A DNA stretch of 22,018 nt from NCBI GenBank assembly GCA_034698045.1, contig JAQGAU010001017.1, forward strand, positions 1 through 22,018. The letters are read 5' to 3'. The notes beneath the pieces were generated by a model that saw only the letters and a program-made list of their open reading frames with translations, made no database searches and was not told the DNA's origin. Each line of letters opens with the position of its first letter. Position 1 is the first letter of the stretch. Positions 1 through 14,819 of this stretch are shown here, in pieces. Made by a program: the position numbers and the translations under genes. The stretch comes from Paramacrobiotus richtersi. Lineage: Eukaryota; Tardigrada; Eutardigrada; Parachela; Macrobiotidae.

Positions 1-1353
1 GGGTTCTGCCCTTGCCACCAGTTTCGGCACTGTGTGCCAAATGCCGGACTAGCCTTTATCAAGCTGCAGTAGACCGACGGTGAAGGCAAGCATCAATACA
101 ATTGTAATTGCCCAGTTTATCTGGCTTGCTTTCCTGCTACCCCGGCAAATCGAAGAGAAATTACGCTATTTCATTCACAATTCCGAATTCTGTCTCGTAA
201 TTATTCCAAATACGAGTTTGCATTTTACTATCCGTAGGTATTTTAAGCGGACGAACAGTGGTTCACTTTAACATGGAAAAATGTGCACAACTATATGATG
301 CGCTAAAGTCTGGACGGAAGTTTGTTTCTACACTTTGGATTGTTTATTGACCAAATTGTTTAGCTCGTTTTCCATATAGCTTGTTGATCGGAAGTACAGT
401 ATTGGTATTTTGATTTAGTCAAGACGTATACCATCAAGCTTGTATTATGTCGTAAAATGTTACCAGATACTATACAAAGAATTACGTCATTTTTTCTTGA
501 GCGGAAACGGGACGAAACTGACGCTGCAAAACCATCAGTAGTAAAAACATGTAGTGTTATAAGAAGTAGTGGTGCAGTACTGAATTACGGGCATGCATAA
601 CCTGCTGTGGTATTCAGTCAACAAGAAAACAACCACGAGTTATGCCGCGCGCGCCAGTTTTTCTTGCCACCTCATTTACTTGCAATGAATGGAGTGTGCA
701 GAGTAATAACAGTTAACCAATGTCTTGTCTGCAAACTCAAATTATTTTAACTGATGTTGGGCTTCCGTTGCTATAGGTCAGTAAAACGCAATCGGTCAGA
801 AAGATTTCGGGTACTGTTCCGGTTTGAGCTGAGCAAATAAACGAAAACTATCATTTTTTGCATGATTTTTCCGCTGTTTAATGACGAAATAGTCCGATGG
901 CTTCGCGCTACGCGCGCTATTGTCAATGTTCAATTAAGTCATCGTATGGACACCTTTTGTACGTGTCGAATCCAAAAAAAAAGAGTTTTACGATACCGAG
1001 GTATTGCTGTTAAAGTCAAATAAACACAAAAATTTGAAAAAAAGGTTAGAACGAGAACGGATGACCGACAGACTGCGGCAAGCAAAGTTAAAGCGATTTT
1101 AGGCTAATAGTTCTATTAACTTCCCGTTGGGTTTCTGGGTTCTCGGATTTGTAGTGCCCCTCCCGCCCGGATGAGTTAAATTCGCCCATGGCGCTAGTTC
1201 CGCTTTGGAGATTGTGTAGTGCGAGATCAGACTGTAGTTCTGCACAAAATCCGGAGATTGACGTTTTAGTTAGCCTCTAAGCCTAGTATCACCAGCCGGT
1301 ACACAAGTCCGAATGACATCGATCCCGTTAATCATTTCCCCAGTTTTTTGAAA
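1..1353. other. Upstream intergenic stretch, no supported gene
   Basis: I see no conserved domain, RNA gene or repeat array here. The first 51 bases can be read on the plus strand as a short open tail (GSALATSFGTVCQMPD then TAG at about 49-51), which could be the last coding exon of a gene starting before the window. There is no homology to support that, so I do not call it. Open frames such as 80-271 look random. A-rich runs occur near 975 and 1035. The final few hundred bases should hold the promoter and 5' UTR of the Ig-like gene, but no clear TATA or initiator stands out. Confidence 0.5.
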
Positions 1354-2747
1354 ATGTGCATTAAATGCAATCTTTGGTATAATAATAAATATTGTGTTTT
1401 TATAACGCTATCTGTTTATATTATTGTAGTGCTACGCAGAGCGTTAGCAACCGCTGAGCAAAGAAATGTCGAAGGAAGAATGGTATTCACCGTGGACGAA
1501 ACGCCATTGCCGCTCGCAGCGGGTGCGCCAATCTGCAACGGGCCAGCGCAGCCTGTAACGTTAATCAGAGTCAGAATAGGGCAGACGGCAGTTTTTAGTT
1601 GTCCAGTACACCCCTGCTTATGCCCTAACACAACTTAACCGGATTTGCACGAAGTCTTATGGCAGCATAATAATTGTACCGTGCATGAGGGGCGCTGCAA
1701 GGAACATCTTTCCCCGTTTGTATACAGCCAAACCCGAACATCCACCACTGCTTACCTTTTTATCCAAAACGTATCGTTCGACGCCGTGGGCGCTGTGTAC
1801 TGCTTCTGTCAGCCAAAAAATGACATGGGCGGTACTGGTGGATGTATAAATCAGGCATATGAGCTTTCGTAAGTACAATACACCGAATTTTCAGGTTTTA
1901 TGAGGATATATTTTAATTCCTCCTAAATAAAATTGTTAGTGAGGATAATATATCTGCCTGTTGTCGATGAGGTATTACTAAAACTTTCTACAGATACGGT
2001 CTTTCAGTTTTTTTCCCTCAGTTTGAATTGGCATTCTGATTATGACAAGAAAAACTTCGACAACTTCACACAACACCACTTTTTTGGAGCTATACAAATA
2101 AAGTATTTGAGCTTCTCCAAAGTTTAATTTTGCTAACGATAAAGTTGGTTAAGATCGGGTTCCTCAAAGCTGAAAAGCTGTAGCGCATCTCAGTGGGCTG
2201 GTTATTATTAAAGAGAAAGTCTCTCTTTTACTTATAGAGCAACAATCCAGTGGGTTTGAGTACCCACAATGCAATCTCCAAGGCTGGTGATCAGAACACT
2301 ACAGAGAAGTTGTGCACTATGCGCTGCATATTCTTGTAAATTTACTTAGCATACGTAATGACGATGATAATGTCATTAACCGAGAAATGTTTCAGGCCCC
2401 TTCTAACTCCATCAGATGTGTTCAACACACCGGTTTTGAATGTGACCCGCCCAGCTGGAACGAACGTAACCCTACTTTCAAAGTTGCGCATCCGGATGAC
2501 CGAGCACACAGCCCACCGCTACCTCGTCCGCTACAATCGCCGCATTATCTGGGCGACGCATCCTTTGCGCGCTTTGAGAGAACCCATCTTTCCGCACGGC
2601 GCCAATCTTTCACTCAACCAGGATCACTTCAGCATGACAGTTCCATACCTGCCAAAGTCCTTTAGCGGAACGTATGAAGTGTGGGTGCGGCCGTTCATGG
2701 AACAAGACGAATTTGTTGTGCAGACCATTAACCTGAAGCTAACCTAA
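1354..2747 (+). CDS. Secreted Ig-like domain protein, two exons (possible pseudogene)
   Basis: The likely start is ATG 1354, followed by a hydrophobic stretch (YCVFITLSVYIIVVL) that fits a signal peptide. Exon 1 runs to 1868 and ends at a strong GTAAGT donor. Exon 2 begins at 2396 after TTTCAG and ends with TAA at 2745-2747; the phases match (2 bases + 1). Exon 1 encodes an Ig-like domain: B-strand Cys in AVFSCP, core Trp in VLWQHNN, and the F-strand pattern LFIQNVSFDAVGAVYCFC. Exon 2 encodes a second, cysteine-free fold with an Ig-like SGTYEVWV strand. No membrane helix follows, so the product would be secreted. The oddity is an in-frame TAA at 1636-1638 inside the first Ig domain. A 60-base GT-AG intron (1606-1665, phase 0 on both sides) would remove it but would also delete the core Trp. 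Read straight through it is 288 codons; spliced it is 268. The partner is unknown. I am fairly sure of the Ig fold and the main intron, and unsure whether the gene is intact. Confidence 0.5.
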
Positions 2748-3089
2748 CAATAAGCTGCTAAAATGTGTCTGAGTTTTTTCCAAGATTGTGTTTTGCAAAA
2801 TGCATCATCGCCATGGACGGCAGCAAATTTCGAGCTAATTATTAATACGGCTGGATTGTTTTACTGCCAAATCGCAGTACATTCATATGTTTTTCTTTTG
2901 ATACAGTGTAATTGCCTTCAGGTGTGTATTAAAATCTCTTGCGACAGTGGATCGCCATTCGCCACTGTTGTCTAGTCAACAAAACGAAGAATCATCGGAT
3001 TCCAATGTATACTTTTTGCTGACCGCACCAGAATAAGGCTCACCAGTTTCGAATTTGGTCCTAATTACATAATAAAGAAAAGAATATTT
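2748..3089. other. Convergent 3' intergenic region
   Basis: This 342-bp gap separates the end of the plus-strand Ig-like gene from the end of the minus-strand chitinase, so it should hold both 3' UTRs. A plus-strand AATAAA lies at 3071-3076 and could serve the Ig-like gene with a long 3' UTR. No clear minus-strand polyadenylation hexamer was found close to the chitinase stop. No coding signal is seen; the short open frame 2763-2975 has no recognisable domain. Confidence 0.45.
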
Positions 3090-5549
3090 TTACATGATCC
3101 TGTAATCAACACATCCCTCACAATCACAGAATGTTTCTCCAGACCCACAGTACCCAAACTTCCCACAGCAATAACCTGTTTTACTGTTTGGATCACAAAT
3201 CGCCATTTCCCCGTCAATCCGCGGAGCCAGCGGGCCGCATCGTCCAACATTCTCCGACCTATCCTCCCACGTCCACCACTTTCTTTTCTCGACCGTTTTC
3301 ACAACTAACCGCGGATTGGCTTTGAAATCCGTACAACCAGGGCATTCGCAGTATTCCTTGCCAGTACCACACAATCCTTCTTCAGAACAGCAGTGTGCGC
3401 TGGGATTATCCGGATTGCAAATCGCTACTGTCCCGTTAATGCGCGGAACATAGGGTCCACATTTCCCAAAATATTTCTTATCCTCGGAAGTAAACCATAA
3501 AACTGCCTTTAAACTAGGTGCAACACTGTGCTCCAGTATTTTCTCAGGATGCTTCCCGTAATCGACGCAGGTCGGGCAGTCACAGAACTCTGCTCCGGTT
3601 CCACACGTGCCGTTAGGTCCGCAGCACCAATGCAGTGAGTTGACCGAATCACAAGCGGGGTAATAACCGTTAATCAAAGGCGCTGATACTCCGCACAACC
3701 CAAACTTATTCTCGGTCTGTGTCCAGCTCCACCACCGTGGTTCATAGCACCGGTACTCTGGAACTGTCAAATTCGTGATGGACGACGAAGGCGCACAGAT
3801 GTTAGTTCTGCTGATGGCTTGCAACATCGTGTTATTGTCGTCGTCGTAATCAATGGCCCACATCATCACACCGCCAATCCCAGCTTTGACGGCATATTCC
3901 ACTTTGACCTGAGCGCTTTCCGGGGATTCAAACCCGATGTACGTCTTGTTCACTTCGTTGTACGCGTACGCTCCTTGGATCTTACTGTTGTACGCCGGTT
4001 TATACCCTCGATGATGGTAGTCGATCGTTTTGTACCACCGAATGTCGTTGACCTCCAGGATATCCCGATTCATCTTCCTCCACACTGGATCGCCATCGGG
4101 TGCTCCATCGACGTGATGCCATAAGCGGCCGTATAACGGAATTCCCATGACGAGTTTGCTCAGGTCTTTGATGGCGCAGGCGTACTGCTCCATTGTCCAG
4201 TGGACGTTTAGAGAAGCGTAGCTAGGTGGTCCGTAGAAAAATAGTGGAGCGGGTGGTCCGGCATTGCGACCGGATGTTGAGTTGGGCCAGGGACCAAAGT
4301 AATCGTATGTCATTACGTTCACCCAGTCGATAGCGTCGGTGGCGAATAATCGCTTCAGGTCGAAGCCTTTTATGGCATAGCCGGGAGGACCTGTGAATTA
4401 GACCTGTGTGTAATTGCTAATTATTGAGGAAGTCAAATGTTCACGCGTTTGTGATTACCATGTGATTAACATGGTCGTTTAATATACAGTTTCGAACACT
4501 TAATGGGGAAATGTATTTCGAATTATTTTCCGACTTATTGTATCTCACAGACCATGACAGACGAATCTCAAAGCGGAGCGATGACTAAGTAACAACCAAC
4601 AGCAAATAAGTTTAGTGAACCTAAGCGCGTTGTATTGTCCATAAAGATCTGTAATGAAAGTAACTGACTAATTACAATGTTTTCGCACTCTGATGTTTGC
4701 CTCGGATATTTACGCGTGGCACTACTTGTTTTCGCTTTTCCCCAGTCGCGTACCAGAATATGCCTCAGAACATATATGACACGTTTAATCGCAGCTTTAC
4801 CTGCAAATGTCAGTATGTAGCGTTGCCGTCCCAGTTCGGCACTCCATGTATCCAAAAAGTCCCGTATGCTTCTCATAAAAATCACATGGAGCGCTTTATC
4901 GTCTGGATATGTACCGGGAAACTCCCAGTCAATGTCCACACCATCCAGATTGTACGTGGTTAAAATGGATTTCAAATTGTCGGTAAACAAGTTAAATGCT
5001 GCTTCCTTGCGGACCATGCCTTGAAACTGATCACCGCTGTCGGCTCCTCCAATGGCAATCATAATTTTGGGATGAGGGTTGTTCCCCCGCAGTTTCAGCA
5101 AATTGTGAAAACGCGAGTTATTGCCGTTAGTAAGACTCAAGCTTCCATTGGGCGACATAGGGGGAAATGCATAAATGACGTGAGTGACGTAGGTCAGCAT
5201 CTCTTTGGTCATTTCTCTTTCACCGAAAGATGTGTAGTAAGCGACTACCTTACGCCCACATCGTTGTTCTGCAGATTCTCCTCTTGGAACGCCTGCAATA
5301 AGGTGTTAGTGTTATATCCCATCGCGTAGGCTAAGTGCAAAAAAATCGGTGAACTGGGAAAATAACTAGCAGCTGGCTCCTTTTTTGAGTTTTTCTCATG
5401 GAAATTTGTCGCTTCTCCATCAATTTCTCACCTTTTATCGTGGCGGCATCTATAATATGAGAAAAAATTAATAATTCGAAAAGTAACATAAGGTGATTCT
5501 GCCATCTATCCAGCTTAATCATGATGATAACGCTCAAGTGAAATCGCAT
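3090..5549 (-). CDS. Secreted GH18 chitinase with three C-terminal hevein-like modules
   Basis: The spliced gene has three exons: 5549-5432, 5292-4801 and 4390-3090, giving 636 residues. Both introns (139 and 410 bp) are GT-AG and the phases agree. An in-frame TGA two codons upstream fixes Met at 5549 as the first possible start; Met10 is an alternative that gives a neater signal peptide (LMLLFELLIFSHIIDA). GH18 begins at KVVAYYTSF (about residue 53). The IAIGG strand lies near 120 and the catalytic motif DGVDIDWE at 156-163, with Glu163 as proton donor. Further GH18 motifs are MTYDY (about 230), GIPLYGRLW (about 286) and MMWAIDYDD (379-387). The enzyme should therefore hydrolyse beta-1,4 chitin outside the cell. 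After GH18 come three related cysteine-rich repeats (about 423-481, 502-558, 575-633) with the pattern CG-P, C, CC, G-CG, C-C-C-VDY, resembling type 1 chitin-binding (hevein) modules and probably binding chitin. All key residues are present. The role (moulting, gut or defence) cannot be told from sequence. Confidence 0.9.
3095..3730 (-). repeat. Three tandem hevein-like cysteine-rich modules in the chitinase C-terminus
   Basis: Three copies of a unit of roughly 75 residues lie in tandem in the last chitinase exon. Each opens with an aromatic segment (WWSW, VLWF, WWTW), then CG, an Asn/Asp-Gly turn, C(D/N)P or a variant, CC, GxCGxG, CxCxxC and VDY or TDF. Each module has eight cysteines, as in the hevein fold. 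All three sit in one exon with no intervening intron, which points to tandem duplication within the exon rather than exon shuffling. The middle module has diverged most in its opening aromatic segment. Confidence 0.75.
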
Positions 5550-7196
5550 CCGTCAAAAATTTTGGACCTATGTTTCGAGAAACGTCGATTAACGTTAACG
5601 AGACCTACATAGTAGTTCTCTATATACAAGGAAATTGTTGTTGTGGTGTTTCAGGTTGAACAATTAAACGTGTCTTTTCGTAGCTTGCAGCTCTAGCCGC
5701 TAAGCGTAATCAACAGAAAACTACCGCTTAATTAAGAGCTAAACCGTGATATAAATAACAAATAGCTCGTTTGCCGGCAGCCTGACTTCCGCCGTTGATG
5801 ACTAAGAGAAACTAAGACGCTCGTTCGAAACACAAATCTAAACTGTCCACATGTGACACATGCTATTTGTACTCCTCGGGCGAAAAGGATATAACCATAA
5901 CCACACAAACAGTTCCATTTATGGAACAACATAACAACAGCAATGCTACGTAAAACCATTTAAAATTACCTATTTTTAAGAACGCCAGCACGGAAAACAT
6001 TGGGGAACAATATTGATGAGCAAGGCCTCCGAAATTATGGACAAAAAATAAGACGTTACTATAAGACATATTTGAGTTTTCACGGACAAGAAAATAAGCA
6101 CGCCATCATTCACAAATCCGTGAACACATGACCTTCCAGTGAGTCTATTGTTTATCGTTTCAGGTGGCGTATATTGATTTTTCTGTTGAACTTGAGTATT
6201 GTGTCACTTGTGTGTATTGCACGTCTTCGCGCGGTGTAACACCCGGTTTTGCCAGATACCGTGACAGTTGTCATACGCTTCTTTTGTTGCATGTGATTTA
6301 TGTGCGGGTGTGAAGGAGAAGATAACGTGTACATGTTAACACAAAGATGTTCTGTTGTCTCATAACAACATGGTTTCTGGTTGCCAGAAGTGCAAAACGA
6401 CAAGATTTCGACGGAACCAACCATTTTTCCGTTTGCAGGGGTTTACGCCCAGGTTTCTTATCAGCTCCCTAGTGTACTTTTATCGGTGCTGTCCTTGTCA
6501 CATGATGAATACCAACACTGTAGTTAACGTTTACGTACAGCTAGTCTCGCCGCTGGGTAGAAAAACTGCGAACCTTCTGTGGCAGGGGTACCACCGAAAA
6601 AAACCCAGCATGCGACCTCTGGTCAGAACGAGACTGAAAGGACTGTTAACAAAACAATAGGGCGCATGCAGTAACTCACTTATTCCTACTGAGTTCGTTC
6701 TGCCAGGATTTGCATTCATTTACGCTTACCTTCAGTAGAAAACCGGCGAAAATTAAGTAAACATCTGCATTTATTTTTTACTACTTCACAGTTTGATTCA
6801 TGCCAGGAAAACTTTGCAATTTTCTTGTATGGTAACATCATTATCATTATAACTCAGGAAGACTATAGACAGTTATTTTATCTTTTACATGGTTTGCTGC
6901 AGTATCATCATGGCTTCTACACTTGTTTGGCGGTTCCGGACTGGAGCTGGGTTGTGTGGCATCTGTGTAGCAATCAACTCAAACATTGTTTGGCCTCATA
7001 TCTTATCATCAACACTCTGTTTACAGACAGTACCCAACTGCAAGCAAACTAAATACTGTACTCCTGAGCTGTGTATGCAGTCAAGAGCAGCCTATCTGGC
7101 TTTAGCTTTAAATTTCCGCACAACGTTCTTGCACAGTATTTCAGCTTCTAGTTACATTACATTTCCTCTGCTACAAAAACTTTTCTCATTAATATA
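5550..7196. other. Intergenic region between divergent chitinase and receptor genes
   Basis: This 1.6-kb stretch lies between the start of the minus-strand chitinase and the start of the plus-strand receptor, so it should hold both promoters. A TATATA-like element at 5620-5627, about 75 bases upstream of the chitinase ATG on the minus strand, is a weak TATA candidate. From about 6890 onward the sequence resembles DNA upstream of receptor copy 2 (about 13830-14120); shared words include AGCAATCAACTCAAACATTG and CAGTATTTCAGCTTCTA. The duplication therefore carried upstream regulatory or 5' UTR sequence. Open frames at 6355-6660 (+) and 5863-6069 (-) show no domain and I do not call them genes. 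Confidence 0.5.
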
Positions 7197-13201
<6,005 letters not shown>

Positions 13202-14120
13202 CAACAACTGTAGATCAAAGTGTCTGTACCTCTAGGTACAGCAAGTTGTGAACCTTTTTATATAGCTTGTACATATTGCTCTCAGTACTTTCGGTCACGA
13301 AACCGACATGCATCGATTTTGCGGTTTAGTACCTCTACTGACCGAAAACGAAAAGAAAACAGTTTTCTTCCGTGAAGCGTCAGATTACTCTCATATGTCT
13401 TGCTTAGTACACCAGCATAAGGAGAATTTGGTCTTGTTAACATTCACGCCGGTGGCGATGGTAGCGCCTGGAGGCAGTCGTCGGATCGCCATAAAACTAT
13501 GAATGCTGTCATAGGTCCTTGGTGTCACCACGGATATTCAGCGGTACAGTTTTTGTCGACGGTTACAAAGGGGACCCGGCAATAATCATGCCGAGTTTTT
13601 TTTCCAGGATCCACATTTTGTTACGTTTGTCTTTATGTAGGACAGTAGGAGAAAGTCGGTGGAATAGTTTGAAAACAGATAGTTATGCCAGTACTTCACA
13701 GTTTGAGGGTCAGATTCGTTTTAGGATAGCAAAACTTCAAGCTATGTTTTCTTGCCCGACCGAATGTGACTCCATAAATACGATAAAAAGTCCTAGCAGT
13801 AAGGAGGGAGCTACCCTACCTTTATCGCTGTTTGCTGCAGTATCGCTGTACGATGCGATTTCCGCCCTTTATTGGCCGTCCTAAAGTTTAGTTAGGGTAA
13901 TAATCTGTGCAGCAATCAACTCAAACATTGTTCAGTACGAACACCAATATCTTATCAGTAACATAGTGTACTCTTAGCATGCAAGCTGAATAATACTCGT
14001 GAGCTGTATATGCAGTCAGGAACAGCTTGTTCGACTTTAGCTTCACATTTTCGACCGACGTTGTGGTACAGTATTTCAGCTTCTAACGGTATGCTATAAT
14101 AACTGTAACTTTTTAATATA
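13202..14120. other. Spacer between receptor copies (3' flank of copy 1, 5' flank of copy 2)
   Basis: The first roughly 230 bases after the copy 1 stop resemble the DNA after the copy 2 tail remnant (both hold CGATTTTGCGGTT and ACTGACCGAAA), so duplication extended past the stop codon. A short perfect hairpin (CTGTACC, loop TCTA, GGTACAG; 13224-13241) lies 22 bases after the stop. From about 13830 the sequence resembles the copy 1 upstream region. The middle part, about 13440-13830, has no visible counterpart or domain; the open frame 13519-13884 is not convincing as a gene. Confidence 0.5.
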
Positions 14121-14552
14121 ATGCTTCTTAGGCACATCATAATATCGATAGTTGCACTTTCTCGTGCAATCGCGGAGGCAAATTTGCGTCCGGGAATTTA
14201 CCAGGATCCTGGTAAAAGTGTTCGGTTCCAGGTGATCACTGAAGGCGAGAACGGCCTTCTATATGCACTAGATCAGTATAGTCGAATATACCGATTGAGC
14301 GGTAGTTCTGATGGAAGCCAGATGGATGTTAACGTCTCATTACCGATGAACTGGTCCACCGATTCACCTCCCATGCGCAGTCAGATATTATTAACGACGG
14401 ACACAAAAGGAGAAGTACTGGCTTGCAACCATGTTGGTTGTGGATTGATGGATACGGAAACGCTTAGCTGGACCCATGTTTTTCACGGGGTACGTGCTGT
14501 GAATGATTAGCGCGTAATAACTGTTGGCATGCGATACCTGGATATTTGTGTC

Positions 14553-14819
14553 TACAGTGGAGTCTCCATAATATATCCACCTTCTGTTAAGAATTTTTTT
14601 TATATAATACAGAAGTGTATATAATTTGGAAGTGCCCCCCCTGACACCCCAAAACGTTCCCCCATTCCCCCCAGGTGCACAATATGAAAGTGTATAGATC
14701 GTAGAGATTCCCCCGTATATTCGGCTTACGGCGTCTATTCGGTTAAACAAATCGCATACATAATGGAAGGTGTATGTTATTTGGAAGTGTATATACTCGT
14801 ACATGGAGACTCCACTGTA
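14553..14819. mobile_element. Non-autonomous DNA transposon (MITE), TA-duplicating, Tc1/mariner-pogo type
   Basis: The element is 263 bp (14555-14817) inside intron 1 of receptor copy 2. Its ends are perfect inverted repeats: 5' TACAGTGGAGTCTCCA and 3' TGGAGACTCCACTGTA, counting the flanking TA. The TA dinucleotides at 14553-14554 and 14818-14819 are the target-site duplication. Copy 1 lacks the element at the matching point (GATATTTGT... near 7612-7640), giving an empty site. Subterminal words (GTGTATA and TTTGGAAGTG) recur near both ends. It has no transposase. CAGTGGA-type ends with TA duplication fit the pogo/Tigger side of Tc1/mariner; that assignment is an inference. The minus-strand open frame across it (14391-14825) is incidental. 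Confidence 0.9.

Noticed and set aside
5863-6069. A minus-strand 68-codon frame with a hydrophobic stretch
   Set aside because: The hydrophobic run alone is weak evidence in AT-rich DNA, and no splice partners or homology were seen.
6355-6660. A 101-codon plus-strand open frame upstream of receptor copy 1
   Set aside because: Composition looks random (many Arg, Cys and Thr), with no motif and no counterpart upstream of copy 2.
13519-13884. A 121-codon plus-strand open frame between the receptor copies
   Set aside because: No recognisable domain, signal or splice context, and partly inside the duplicated upstream flank.
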